A DNA stretch of 64,000 nt, taken from NCBI GenBank assembly GCA_949752795.1, contig OX457061.1:4895239-4959238 (forward strand). Direction: 5' to 3'. Source of the stretch: Hyperoodon ampullatus (lineage: Eukaryota; Chordata; Mammalia; Artiodactyla; Ziphiidae). This document shows, in pieces, positions 1 to 11,110 of the stretch. The position numbers and the translations under genes were made by a program. The notes beneath the pieces are model-generated. The model ran no database searches and was not told the origin of the DNA. It saw nothing but the letters and a program-made list of their open reading frames with translations. Positions within the stretch are counted from its first letter, which is position 1, and each line of letters opens with the position of its first letter.

Positions 1-105
1 TAATCCTCACAATTATCCCAGGTGATGGGTAATGTTTGTTATTATCACCCTGTTCCAGATGGGAAAACTGCAGCTAAGAAAGATGAGGTAACTTGCCCAA
101 GGTGG
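1..105 (+). repeat. MIR SINE fragment
   Basis: The stretch reads like the 3' two thirds of the ancient mammalian MIR SINE: a 'TAATCCTCACAA' block, a 'CCAGATGGGAAAACTG' block and then 'GAGGTAACTTGCCCAAGG'. It is cut by the window edge on the left. It lies in a MED27 intron and has no sign of coding use. Confidence 0.7.
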
Positions 106-1711
106 CATTGCTGGAAGCGGTGGAGCCAGAGTTTACACCTCCAGAGCCACAGACTTGACCCCTTGCCACAGAACACCCCCTCTGGGTGCCACAGCCAGAG
201 GAAACCAGTTGGGGCTCTTCTGGTCATCCCGACAGGAGGAGGCGGAAGCTTAGACAGTGGACTGGGAGAAAGTAGAGGGATTCCAGATAAATGAGCTGTA
301 ATGCAAGAGGCTGCTTGAGTACAAGTGGGAGGAAAAGCCCAGGTTTCCCGCTTAGGCTGCTGGGTGGATGGCCGGTCATTACTGAAAACAAACACAGGAG
401 GAACAGGTCTGAAAGAGCGCCTTAGGTGTCCCTGTAATTAGCATGATGCCTTGCCTGGCTTAGCACCGTGCAGTTATCAAAACTCAGCCAGAAGAGGTCA
501 AGGCCAGAGGTCCGCTAAGGAAGGGAGGGGTAGAGAAGCACAGGTTTGCCAGGCCAGGCACCCAGCGAACAGGAGGGGGAGGGGCAGAGATGCTTGGCGC
601 TGTTTGGGTAAAGGCCCTAAAATCCAAAGTCCACAGGGGCCAGGCAGGTAGCAGAGGGAAGCGGGCTGGGTGTGAGACAGGGCACACAGAGCAAGCGGCA
701 GGTACCTGCCCTGCCCAGAGGCGCTGCCCCTCCCCAGCTCCCGCTGATGGTGGCCTCTTGGATCTGTGGGGGCCAGTGGGCAGGGCCAGGTCACAGTCTC
801 AGGGCCCATCATACGGTTGGACTGATGTAATCTTCATTAGCAACCCATCAGGCAGGTGCACTGTTGCTGCCCCCAGATCTTCCAACGTGTTGAGAAGCCG
901 AGGATCCAAGTTAGGGGACATTTTCTGAATTTTAAATGTTGGTCATCCGTGCTAAAAATTGTAAAAAGAAAAGCAAAGAAAACATGCAGTCAGACAAAGC
1001 CTCCCAGCCTTGGACGTGGCCTCTGGGTGATCCGTCTGTTTGGGAAATCGGGCCCCAGGCCAGGTGCCCGAGGTGCCAAAATGGACGGATCTAGACTCAT
1101 TCAGGGACTGGAGATGGATTCTCTGCATCTTGGGAAAGGAGTGCACCCGCAGCTGGGGGACAGCGGACACACGACGACACACCTGCTCTGCGAGCTTGTA
1201 TGCAGGGTGGGGCTTCTAAGAGGCTTGTAAAATAAACAGTAGGGGCAGGAGAAGGAGTTCTCCGGAAACTTCGCTTCTTTTGTAATGGCAAATGCGATTG
1301 TAAGGAGTGTCTTACCAGCCTATAAATGGCACTTGTGTGTTTTTTGTTTTTTTTTTTCAGCAAGGCATCTTGATGGGTAGGAACCAAGCTTTAAGCAGAT
1401 ATCATCGGGGCCCAGTTTCCTTTGCTGCATTTTGTAGCCGTTCATTTCACCCCGCCAATCACTACCCGCCATTTTGCCAAGTTATCATTCTACTTTTTTT
1501 TTTTTAAGCATTGCTCATTTTAGAAAGCTGTCTGTCAAAAACGCTTAAAATAAAAACAGTCTTTGCACTTGAAGGAATAAGTGCCATTTATCTTGAAAGT
1601 CATTTGGGTAAGAATTTCTCAGCAATGTTGGATATGTGAACCATTGCTGTATTTGCAAGAAAGCCAGTACAGGTGTTTCTGGTATGTGGCCTTTGATGAG
1701 TGGCCATTTTA

Positions 1712-1830
1712 AAGTTTATTTCTTTATTCAACAAATATGTGTTGAGCACCTGCTAGTTGCCAGGTGATATTCTAGGCCTTGGGGACACAGCATGAACTGG
1801 ATGAGCGTGATCCCCGCCTGCAAAGCTGAT
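1712..1830 (-). repeat. L2 LINE 3'-end fragment
   Basis: The run 'TTATTCAACAAATATGTGTTGAGCACCTGC' followed by 'TGCCAGGTGATATTCTAGG' is the reverse complement of the L2 LINE 3' end. It is an old, diverged, 5'-truncated copy inside the MED27 intron. Confidence 0.6.
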
Positions 1831-2435
1831 CGCCTAGCGGGGTTCACCAGCCTCCAGGCAGGTCACGAAAGTCCAGAAGGAAAGAGGGCCAGTCCAGGGG
1901 CCGGGGAGAGCAGAAGAGACGGGGCAGGTGGACCTGAGGCGTGGCTGGAGGGTAAGCACCTCACATGCATGACCATTTTATCCCAGGGGAGATCGCATCT
2001 TAGGGGTTCGGTGAACTGGGGAGCCTGCATCCTCACTCTTCAGGGTGTAGCCTCTCTGGCCTTGGGTGTGGACACACAGCTGGACTAATTTCTGGATCAT
2101 TTGCAACTCCCTGTGCGGGACCTGGACCAGCCCTGCTGGTTTCCACCTGGTCCGTTTGCGTAACTGCTGCCAAGGCCCGTCAACACACCATGTTGACTCT
2201 TGTTCACAAAGTTAATTATTTTATCGGGGGGTTTTTTGTTTCATTTTGCTTTTGGACCACAACGTTTGTAATGGCAAGACCCCCTAATGAAGACAATCAA
2301 ATAAACCATGAGTTTGAACACGACTATCAAATTAGGAATAATCTATTAATTTGCTGATGGATGGCAGGCATTAGCAATCCATGGTGTCATCAAATTTCAG
2401 AACTACAGGGGATTGTAGGCGAACCCTTTGCTTTT

Positions 2436-2515
2436 CAGGAGGGACACTGAGACCCAGAGGGATTGAGTAGTTGGATCAGGTCAGCAGACAGAGCTGGGAC
2501 TTAAGCCTAGTGCAC
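2436..2515 (+). repeat. MIR-like fragment
   Basis: 'GGGACACTGAGACCCAGAGGG' followed by an 'AGAGCTGGGACTTAAGCC' block matches the core and 3' part of MIR. It is short and diverged. Confidence 0.5.
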
Positions 2516-3219
2516 GTTGTATCTGGTCCCCAGATGCCTCTAGTGAACTTAAAGCAGTCATGCCCTTGGCCCTGCTGGGGGAGTTATGGGTCAGTGGGTA
2601 TGGCCCACTAGACCACAGCTTTCAGGGAGCTGGTCAGACGGGACCACACTGGGAGTGACACGGCTTTTCAGAAAGGTAACGGTAGGATCTGTGAGGCCTC
2701 AGGGAAAGATCATCAGAAATGATCAGGGTCGCAATCACAGAATCTGTATGGCTACAAATTATGAGGCAGAATGGGAATTAAAGGAAGTAGAAAGCCCAGT
2801 TACGCTGGCAGGAAAATTGTTCCCGGGTAAAGATGAAGTCGAATATGGACAGTTGGAAACGAGCCTCTGTGTCCAGGCAGTGTTTCATGCAGTGGCGGGG
2901 CTTATAAAGCCCACTGTGATCTGCCATCTCTTTACCTCTCCACTGACCTCTGGCCACGCCTCTCTCAGGTGCTGCAGCCTGTCTGGAGTTGCTGGAAGGT
3001 TCCACACTTTGCTTGCTTCCGGGCCTGAATACCTGTGTCCTGTCTGCTTACAACGCACCTCCCCTCCCTTCCCCCAACTTTGCTAACTAATTTTCAACCT
3101 TCAGATTTTCTTAGATGTCTTTTCCTCCACGAGACGTCATATAAAAAGAGTGCCTTCATCTTGTTTTCTCTGTGCTGGTTCCGAGTAGCTCTGACCCAGG
3201 CATGTTCCTTGGTTCCCAG

Positions 3220-3297
3220 GTGACGGACCATGCCACCACCGCCTTGCTCCACTACCAGCTGCCCCAGATGCCTGACGTCGTGGTCCGATCCTTCATG
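3220..3297 (+). CDS. MED27: MED27 penultimate coding exon (partial gene)
   Basis: This 78-bp exon is open in one frame and encodes 26 residues, from VTDHATTALLHYQL to VVVRSFM. I recognise this as the segment just before the C-terminus of Mediator complex subunit 27. MED27 is a nuclear subunit of Mediator, which bridges transcription activators and RNA polymerase II. The exon is bounded by an acceptor AG at 3218-3219 and a strong donor GTAAGT at 3298, and both junctions are phase 0, so it joins in frame to the next exon at 5407. No stop or frameshift breaks it. The first two thirds of the gene lie outside the window on the left. The upstream open frame from about 3172 is intronic read-through, not coding. 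Confidence 0.95.
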
Positions 3298-3549
3298 GTA
3301 AGTGGCTTTAGGAGTCAAGTGTCCCCCTTGAGCCTTGGCTCCTTAAGTGAGAACAGGCAGCTCGGAAGGTAGCTCGTCTTTAGCTCGCAAGGGCCTCGCA
3401 GGGGGAAGACGGTCCAGTTTGGAAATGATACTTCCTTTCAACTGGGAAGAGATCTAGGAGAAACCGTGTCCCACTTAATTAGCTGGTGTTTCCTATAATT
3501 ACCGAACACATGGTGGTTTCAGAAGTGACCTTCCAGCACATTTTCCAAC

Positions 3550-3625
3550 GTTGATTTAGTCAATAGGTATTTATCGAGCTCCTGATCTGTGCCGGGCCCT
3601 GTGCTTGGCGCTAAGCAGGTACCGT
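3550..3625 (-). repeat. L2 LINE 3'-end fragment
   Basis: 'TCAATAGGTATTTATCGAGC' followed by 'TGTGCCGGGCCCTGTGCTTGG' reads as a reverse-complement L2 tail, diverged and short. Confidence 0.5.
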
Positions 3626-3726
3626 GACACCGTTCCTCCAAGACCCCTACTCCTTAGACTTCCAGGTCAGAGCTCAGGATGGGGAGTGACCCAGAAACAG
3701 CCTCAGAAACAGAGCTCAGAAACAGC

Positions 3727-3780
3727 CATCCCCCCGGCGTGCTGGCGTCGGCTCATCCCCCCGGCGCGCTGGTGTCGGCT
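3727..3780. repeat. 27-bp GC-rich tandem duplication
   Basis: Two adjacent 27-bp units (3727-3753 and 3754-3780), each starting CATCCCCCCGGCG, differ at two positions, both C/T changes. Just upstream is a run of short CAGAAACAG repeats (about 3,692-3,725). It is intronic. Confidence 0.85.
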
Positions 3781-5406
3781 CCCGCCGGCTCTCCTTTAAT
3801 GTTCAGAGTTTCTCGAGCTGGTTGTTCGGCCGTCGGTGACTTGACATTGAACCAGAATATTCACGTGCTGGAGATCGGTCCTGCACGTCAGGACTCCCCT
3901 CTGCCCCCGGCTCCCACCCCTGGAGCCGATTCACTGATTGATCACATGCCCGCCGGTCGGTCTCCGCAGGGCCAACAACTGGCCCCACCGTATCCTGGCA
4001 GGCGTGGCCAGCTGTTTCAGCGCCACGCTGACGGGGCTTCGTGCTCTCAGGTCGCTAGGCTCCATCTCTCGCTGCCGCTAACGCTCCCATCTTAACTCTG
4101 GCCAGTAAGGCTGCCCGTTAGAGAACATACTCAGAAAATGGGCCCATTAGTGAGTGCTGCTCAGTGCTGACAGCCAGGCGGAGTTCTGCTCGTCCGATCC
4201 ACCTCGTCATGTTTGCTGCCGCAGTTAAGCTTCTAGGAGCCTGTAGTTCATTTCTCAGAAAATACAGCCCGGCTCATTGACGGGCTCACACGCTGGGGAG
4301 GCTGAAGAAGCAGACCTGGGGCTCAGCGGAGCCGTCGCACAGAGGTTCTGTCGTGTAGAGAGAACTGTTTCAGTTGGCGATCTCCAGCGAGCGCCTCCTC
4401 TTTGGATGGATCGAAAGACTTGCTCTTTAGCCTAACGTTTGTAACGCCCGGTTCCCCTTTGGTAACTGACTTCGGGGTTTGGGAAGAATACATAGTTTGA
4501 CTGAATGATCCACTGACATCCTCATGTTTATTGCCCAAACTTTGAACCCTGGCCTTTGGAAGGGGGACAGGGTGGGTGAGCCACGGTCTGCCACCAGGAA
4601 GGCAGCTGTGCTGAAGCAGAAGGGTTTGTGTCCGTCCACTCGGCCAACCTCTCCAAAGGGCAGTTCCCTCTTGCCCGATTCAGGAGGATGTTAAGTGACA
4701 AGATTCGCACACCCCCATCACAGTGGGAGCTCGCCTCACGCGCTGGCCTGTTGCTGTGGGCTCGGGTTGGTACGGATGTGAGTCTCCTTGAATTGGAGAA
4801 TTTAGTTACTAGAGTCTCATCCTTATGTATGATGCCCGAAGGAGCCCTGCACTCTGAACCCCTCCGGTGTGTACTTGCCGTTTATGATGTTATTTTGGTG
4901 GCCCCAGGTCGTCCCTGCCCTCCCCCTAGGTGTGTCTGGGCCACTCTGTGACAGGGAGTGGTGACCTCTGAAATCAGATTAGAAAGAAGGCACGTTGACC
5001 TTAGTGGGGAATTCTCCACTCACCCTCTCTCCACACGTGTCTGCGGCCACCTCTGGGTGGTGAACAAGGAGAGGATCGATGAAATGTGGTTATGCCCCCG
5101 CCGGGCCGCGAGGCTGCGCCGCCGCTCACGGCCGCTCCTCCGGGAGCGCTGCCTGCCTGAGAGCAGGGATTTCTATTTTAAAATTCCCTTCATTGGGAGG
5201 GGCCCGGGGCGCCAGAACTGAGAATCAGCAGCGCTGTGACCTTGTGGATTCTGCACAGAGCTTTCTGTAAAATCACAGGGCACCTCTTGGGGGTCACAGC
5301 CGACTCAAGCTCTCTCTCCTGGTGATCATTAGGCTTGACAGGAAGGCTGACATCGGAAGCACCCGGATCCCATTTCTGTCATTTCTCTCCTCACTTCTCT
5401 TTTTAG

Positions 5407-5541
5407 ACCTGGTTGAGAAGTTACATAAAGCTGTTCCAGGCCCCGTGCCAGCGCTGCGGGAAGTTTCTGCAGGACGGCCTTCCCCCGACGTGGAGGGACT
5501 TCCGAACCCTCGAAGCCTTCCACGACACCTGCCGGCAGTAG
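5407..5541 (+). CDS. MED27: MED27 last coding exon with stop codon
   Basis: This exon encodes the C-terminal 44 residues of Mediator subunit 27, starting TWLRSYIKLFQ and ending FHDTCRQ, followed by TAG at 5539-5541. The acceptor is the AG at 5405-5406 after a clean pyrimidine tract. The segment carries a Cys-X2-Cys pair (CQRC) and a later His-X2-Cys (HDTC), a spacing that would suit one bound zinc ion; that role is inferred from residue pattern only. The reading frame continues directly from the exon at 3220-3297. The sequence is intact and looks strongly conserved, so this is a functional gene end and not a pseudogene. Confidence 0.96.
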   Translation, partial: TWLRSYIKLFQAPCQRCGKFLQDGLPPTWRDFRTLEAFHDTCRQ

Positions 5542-5970
5542 CCCTGCCCCAGCCCCGGGCCAGCCCGCAGACCCCCATCCAGCACCTTCCCAGACAAGCC
5601 CTCAGTCATAGCGATGGCTCAGATGCGTCTTTGCGGCCCGGATAGCAGTACCGCCGCCCACTCGCTTCCGCAAAACAGCATGTCGTGCGCTAAGGCCGAG
5701 CTTCTGGAAGAGCAGACTCCGTCTCTGTTAATGGGACTGTTGTACACCTGAGCTGGTGCGTGGAAGGCAAAGGGACCGTCTTAGGACCCAGTATAAGGAA
5801 GTTAGGCAGCATGTTCTCCCGTGTATGTTCGCAGTACTAGTCCATTGACCCACCTGGATCCATGTTCTAAGTCATTTTATAGTTGGAGTGAGCCTTTGTG
5901 TCGTGCTGAGTTTTTTGGTTTGTTCCATAACTTATTTTTATAAGCAATAAACCTTTTGTACCCAGGACAA
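5542..5970 (+). other. MED27: MED27 3' untranslated region
   Basis: The stretch runs from the MED27 stop codon to the likely cleavage site about 15-25 bases after the AATAAA at 5946. It is about 430 bases long, with no repeat that I recognise and no second plausible poly(A) signal. The exact cleavage base is inferred. Confidence 0.75.
5946..5951 (+). terminator. MED27: MED27 polyadenylation signal AATAAA
   Basis: A canonical AATAAA hexamer lies about 405 bases after the stop. It is followed by T- and GT-rich sequence (CCTTTTGTA, then GGCTTTGTCT), as expected of a functional 3' end. Confidence 0.85.
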
Positions 5971-5975
5971 GGCTT

Positions 5976-6685
5976 TGTCTCCGCTTTCTTAAAGTACCTT
6001 TTACATTCAGTTCCGTGAACATGTGAGTAGATCTGGGCCTTTTGAAGGAAAAATAACTTAGTAATGTCTGCATTTGAAATAATTCTTTTTGAGGACACAT
6101 TTCCCTGTTTCTTGCTTTTGGGAGAGAGGGAAGTGTTGGCAAATATTCCATTTCAAAGATGTTTCAGCGGCTTGAAAAATGGATTGTTCTTTTTGAGGGA
6201 AAAAGTACACAGATGTTTCATTTTACTAAACCATTCACACATACATATACCAAAGGGAAAGGACTCTTCCTGTGTTACCAGCCAGAACACGTGTGAGCGG
6301 GCGGGACAGGTGTGCCTGGCTTGTTTGTCCCGTTTTGTCCTAAATATTACCGTGAACAGATTCCAGCCCAGTCTGCCGAGTTTATTCAGGGCCTCGCCCC
6401 TGACATTTAAAGCCCTAACCTGTTTACATGAAGAAGTGTTGACCTGCTGAAGGTCTTGAGAAGGACAGGGGAGTCCCCAGAGCTTTCCGCAGGCCCAGCC
6501 TAGGTGACAGGTAACGTCCTCTTTGCGGTGAACAATACCGGAGAGATGCTGCCTTCCGAGGTGTCCAGAAGAATGGGTGGCTCCCACCTGGGTTCTGGTA
6601 CCACCCAGGCCCTCCACACCTACCCCCGCCAGGCTAAAAAGACCCAGAGGATAAAGGGGGTTAAGTGATGGGGGAAGCAATAGAA
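5976..6685. other. Intergenic, nothing recognised
   Basis: This is downstream of the MED27 poly(A) site. A 190-residue open frame on the - strand (6153-6725) shows no protein family I recognise, runs into a MER5A copy and is taken as chance. I see no RNA gene or recent transposon. Confidence 0.6.
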
Positions 6686-6838
6686 CAGTGCCACTCCAAG
6701 TATGGTCCAGTAGCTGTGGCATCATGGGAGCTTATTAGGAGCACAAATCCTCGGGCCCCACCCCGGGCTGGCTGAATCAGTGATTCTGGGGGGTGGGTCT
6801 GGCAACCCAGGAACGCTTCCACACAGCGGGTGATTTTA
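6686..6838 (+). mobile_element. MER5A-type hAT-Charlie DNA transposon remnant
   Basis: The piece begins CAGTGCCACTCCAAGTATGG, contains TCGGGCCCCACCCC and TGAATCAGTGATTCTGGGGG, and ends near CAACCCAGGAACGC. These are landmark blocks of MER5A, a short non-autonomous hAT-Charlie element. The right terminal repeat is missing. Confidence 0.75.
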
Positions 6839-9742
6839 GATTAAATACCAGGGTTTATCACATTTAAGATGCCATCGCTTGTAAGATGCACCACTATTTC
6901 ATGATCCCCTAAGCAAAGCATGCTGCTAATTAAACGATGGCACACGCTTTAATGATAATCCGTTGTGATACATGAATCAGTCACACCAGCCTTTCATTGC
7001 CCTGGAATTCCTTTCATGTCTTCCAAGGGGGTTTGCGGTCTCTCCTGCCTCAAGTCTTACTGTCTTAACATGTGACAGGCGATCCCTTCCCAGGGCTCCC
7101 GGAAACAGAGCATAATAACACAGCTGCACTGACTTGCGGGTATCTTCCTTTCTTTGGTCTTGTAAGACGCTTGTTTGTTGCCAGAAAATCCCGAATTGAG
7201 GACATTGGGTGTATAATAACATTTTGTCGCGTGGCTGTACATCTTTTGGAAGGCATTTAAATGGCAAGTAGACTGACCCCGTGCAGGATGTACGGGTACT
7301 CAGAGCTCGTGTGAAGTGACGACAAGGTGAGTTGGTGCGTGTGCTGATGACAGGCTCATGCCGACGGCCAGCTGGCTGACAGGGCACATCAGGGAGGTTC
7401 CCGTGTGAGGAAACCAGCCCTCTTAATGATTGATGGGCTTGTGGTGACAGTACACCGCATTGTAAGAGAGCTATTTGGATTTTTAAGTGTTTGCAGCAAA
7501 TCTGAGAGCGTCCTCGTGGGTCCCAAAGATCTCTCCACCCCCCGCCGAGCTCTGTTTCCAGTGGAGAGAGAGCAGACCTTGAGTTCAGAGCCGTGGGCAG
7601 GCGGTGGTTTGTCCTTAGACGGAGGGACATTATTCCTGTCCTCTCTGCGTCGTTTTCAGTGATACCTACTCTCTGTGGCCCCTGATGCCTGTTCCCCATT
7701 TACAGGCGTGATAAGAAGCTTCCATGTGAAACTAAGGCACTTAGGCGAAAAAGTGAGACCATTAAAGAAAAATACTAAATAATAGCACACACCAGAAGCT
7801 AACACAGCATTGTAAATCAACTATACTTCAATAAAAAATAAAAATTAACAAATAAACGAGAGCACAGGTAGAGTGTAGCAACAGCAAAAAGTGCCAAGGG
7901 CGTGCCTGGGCCAGGGCCTCAACTCTGGTCTCCTACTCCGAGCTGTAGCACGCAGACAAGTCGCTCGTCCTCTGTGAGACCCCGTCCCCTCTCCCACAAG
8001 ACGCCCGGCTGATGGCCCAGTGATGGCGAGGCAGGAGAGTTGGAGGGGGCCGGGGGCTTGTAGACGAAACATGATTGGCCATGAGCAGATAACTACTGAG
8101 GCTGGACATCGGATAGGTGGGTGATGCGTACTACTCTTCTATTTTTTTTTTTTTAACTTTCCCTCATTAAAAGGGGAAACAATATAAGGGTCCGGCTAGT
8201 CAACCTTTAGGGCGTTCCCCCCTTTGAACTTCTCCTTCTTCAGTGCCGAGTGGGGGAAGCTGAAAGGGAGGGGGCTGGGCTCTGGAAAGGTGAGAGGGGC
8301 CGGAGGGGGAGGGGCTCGTGCGCCAGGTCCCCGAACACTTGGTGCCTAACAGACACCCATGAGAGAGCCTGGCTTTGTGTGTCAACCGTTCAAATCTGGA
8401 GAACATGTTGACCTGAAGTGGGCAAAAGTAGAGGCTGGAGGTGGGTTGGGATCAGTTCCACGATGTGGATTGGGAGGAAGCTGGGACCTAATGCTGCTCT
8501 GGGCATAGCCACTGGGTCTGGAACCATCCTTTGGTACCCCTTACAGAAAGGAGTACGGCCATCAACGGGTGTGCCAGCCCCGCATTCCTGAGACTGGACA
8601 CGGGTGAGCCCCAGGCCAGAACGACGAGGTATTTTACGTGACTTAATTACCACCTGACAGCTCAGCATCTCCTCTGTGCCAGGCGCTTTCCATATGCTGT
8701 CTGCTTTACTCCCGGCGGGTTCGTGCTGTTTTCCCTGTTGTGTGCTCAAGGCCCGGAGGGCCTGGGTATCCCGCTGCCCACGTTGTCGAGCTCCATGGCT
8801 ACTCAACAGCAAAGCTTCCTCCCCAGAAGCAAAGAGACTAACCAGTCCCTGCTCTGCCGAGTGTGTCGTGTCAAGAATTGCCCGAGAAGCACTCGGCCCG
8901 AGCTTGGAAACCTCTGTCTTACAGATGCTTCTGTGCCAGGATAAGCAGCGATGCATCTACCCCGTACTTTCTGCCGGCCGGGTTACTGTTAATCAGCAGG
9001 GCGCCCGTTAGGAGCTGACAGAATGGGATGAGGAGGGCCGTAAAAGGTTGTCCAGATTTTTTTCCCCCCGCACTAAATTGGGAATTGGCCTTTTGGTATC
9101 GAGTGATGTTTTTACACTTCACACTCCTGACGGAAAGCTGCAGGCACAAAATGATGATCTTTCAGTGTTAATGTGCAAACTCTCCATCGCATTTAGAGTG
9201 TCAGAGTGTGGGCCTGATGCTATATCGAGAGCCTTTTAAGGTCACTCGAGCTGGGAGGAGGAGAAGGAATGGCGACCTAAGCCGCCAGGATTCTCACAAG
9301 GTCCCGAACCCCCGCCGACTCGACGGGAGGCGTCTTGGGGCCGTCGGGTCTGTAGATAGAGGACGACCCACCTTGCTCGTCGGTGCCTTACAGCGTCCGC
9401 GTCCCCACTGGCGTGCCGAAGTTGAGCGGGGGGGGCTTCCACTGTCCTGCCTTCGACAGGGAAGGGTGGGCCAATTCCACTCCACCTGCTTCTTGGGGTG
9501 CAGCCAGCAGGGCTGGTCCACCGCAGACAGAGCTCATTCAAGGCCACACCATATGTGCATCAGAGATGAGCCTGTGCGGGGCGTTCGTGGACAAACCTGT
9601 CCTCCAGTTGGTCTGCTCGGGAAATAATTAGGCTTCACTTTCTAGGACAGGCAGGTTTTTCTCCCCATCTCTGCCATCCTTCCCCCATTCTCATCCCCAC
9701 CCCCGCTCCTTGAATTCATGGAAGGAACCTCAAAACATCACT
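6839..9742. other. Intergenic, mostly unclassified
   Basis: I find no gene. The AT-rich part 6,860-7,260 carries two similar motifs (GTAAGATGC and GTAAGACGC) and may be an old unnamed repeat. A weak MIR-like piece sits near 8,655-8,740. The 240-residue open frame at 6977-7699 on the - strand resembles no known protein. Blocks near 7,400-7,500 and 9,050-9,240 look non-repetitive. Confidence 0.5.
7787..7856 (+). repeat. L1 3'-end tail (5'-truncated)
   Basis: 'GCATTGTAAATCAACTATAC' followed by TTCAATAAAAAATAAAAATT is the usual terminal sequence of cetartiodactyl L1 3' UTRs, ending in an A-rich tail. It is a very short 5'-truncated insertion. The target-site duplication is not clear. Confidence 0.6.
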
Positions 9743-10067
9743 CCCAAGTTGCATTTTATATATATACATATATTTTTTAATTTATATTTTTGCTGTGTTG
9801 GGTCTTCATTTCTGTGCGAGGGCTTTCTCTAGTTGTGGCAAGCGGGGGCCACTCTTCATCGCAGCGCGCGGGCCTCTCACTATCGCGGCCTCTCTTGTTG
9901 CGGAGCACAGGCTCCAGACACGCAGGCTCAGTAGTTGTGGCACACAGGCTTAGTTGCCCCGTGGCATGTGGGATCTTCCCGGACTGGGGCTCGAACCCAT
10001 GTCCCCTGCATTGGCAGGCAGATTCTCAACCACTGCGCCACCAGGGAAGCCCCCAAGTTGCATTTTA
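9743..10067 (-). mobile_element. CHR SINE with 16-bp target duplication
   Basis: A reverse-orientation tRNA-derived CHR SINE occupies 9759-10051. Its head, read on the - strand, is GGGCTTCCCTGGTGGCGCAG, with an RNA polymerase III A box (TGGCGCAGTGG) and a B box around GGGTTCGAGCCCC. It is flanked by a perfect 16-bp direct repeat, CCCAAGTTGCATTTTA (9743-9758 and 10052-10067), the mark of L1-driven insertion. The tail is AT-rich instead of pure poly(A). It has the older form with a CAGTAGTTGTGG block. Confidence 0.93.
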
Positions 10068-10569
10068 AACTGCTGGTTGGCTGTTCCCTATTATTAGTAC
10101 TCAAAGAGATAAACCTTCAAGTTCACAGGCACATCCCAGGTAGAGCATCGCCTTGGCAGCTTTTAGATGATTAGTTACTCAAGAACAGCTTCAGCCTGTC
10201 TCTGTGCTAATTGAGTTTGAAATTTCAGCTGCACATTGGCTGTCCTCGGGGACAGTGGGAGCGGTGGCTCAGTGCTAACTGAACAGGTGGGTCCTGCCAC
10301 CAGCGGGCTTCATCTGCATCATGGGTCCCCCAGCTTGATAGAGACAAAAGAGTGAAGTGTCCCTCTGGCCAAGAAAGGTACGGGGAAGGTAGGGGACGAG
10401 GGGGGCGATGAGGGGAGGGTGGAGGACAGTAAGAGGCCATGAGCTTGAGAGCCAGCCTGGGCCGCCAGCAAGCTCCACCAGCCCCCCAGCTGTGGGGTGG
10501 ATCGTTACTTAACGCGTTACCCACCCTTGTCTGATTCTTGGCCGTCATCTCGATCATAGCCTCGCTTTC
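10068..10569. other. Intergenic, nothing recognised
   Basis: This is a short stretch between a SINE and an L1 fragment. I see no repeat, exon or RNA gene here. Confidence 0.5.
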
Positions 10570-10798
10570 TTAATTCCAGAAGGAATACGTGTGTTCCTTT
10601 TATAGAAAATTAGGTAATGTGGACAAGCAAAGAAGATAATACCCATCACTCCCACTAGCAAGAGACAATGACCAGAGCACTTTGGTGTATACCTTTCCAG
10701 ACCTTCCTATGGACGTGTTGGTGCGTGCACATTTTTTGTAAAAAAAGCAGATCGTACTGTGTACTGTTTTGAAACCTGCTTTTTTCCGTTTAGCAAAG
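10570..10798 (-). repeat. Old L1 fragment, antisense
   Basis: 'ATAATACCCATCACTCCCAC', TTTGGTGTATACCTTTCCAG and TTTTGAAACCTGCTTTTTTCC are landmark blocks of the 3' part of old mammalian L1 elements seen in reverse orientation. No open frame survives. Confidence 0.6.
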
Positions 10799-11110
10799 GC
10801 TAAGTTACTCCAACACAGAGGCCCCAAAACAGTGGCTTAAAGAATATAGACACTTACTTCTCTTCCACTTCAGCGCCCCAGAGGAAGGGAGCGCTTCAGA
10901 CCCCAGGGCTGCTGTCCTCCACGTGGTCACTCAGGGAGCCTGTTCCTCCGTCGTCTCACCCACGTGACCTGGGACATGGTCTGCGTGGTGGAAGCTGAGT
11001 CACAGGCACCTTCTGAGTTTACAAAAAGGGTAAAACGCACAGGTGTTGTAAGACCAGACCCAGCACTGGCATGGATCAGTTCCACTTGACCTTCATTAAC
11101 AAGGACTTAG
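10799..11110. repeat. Unclassified old interspersed repeat
   Basis: 'CAAAACAGTGGCTTAAAGAA', TCCACGTGGTCACTCAGGGA and CACCCACGTGACCTGGGA resemble a dispersed eutherian repeat also suggested near 26,250-26,640 and 53,080-53,540. I do not name the family. Confidence 0.4.

Larger units (their letters stand above)
106..3219 (+). other. MED27: MED27 intron, 3' part, no exon seen
   Basis: This is the downstream part of the intron before the penultimate MED27 exon, so any transcript runs on the + strand. Apart from the MIR and L2 fragments listed separately I recognise no exon, RNA gene or recent transposon here. Short open frames in the GC-rich 450-800 part have no recognisable protein similarity. 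The AT-rich blocks at 1440-1710 and 2200-2410 are not a repeat I know and are discussed as possible conserved elements. The intron ends with the acceptor AG at 3218-3219. Confidence 0.75.
3298..5406 (+). other. MED27: MED27 last intron
   Basis: This 2,109-bp intron starts with GTAAGT and ends with a pyrimidine-rich tract and TTTTTAG. It holds a diverged L2-like piece at 3550-3625 and a small GC-rich tandem duplication at 3727-3780. A CpG-rich patch lies at about 5,090-5,160, too short to call a CpG island. I see no further exon between the two coding exons. Confidence 0.85.

Noticed and set aside
5085..5165. CpG-rich patch as a promoter CpG island
   Set aside because: About 80 bases only, inside the last MED27 intron, well below island length and with no transcript start evidence.
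6977..7699. 240-residue open frame on the - strand, the longest in the window
   Set aside because: No domain, signal or family resemblance, and no supporting splice or promoter context; likely chance.
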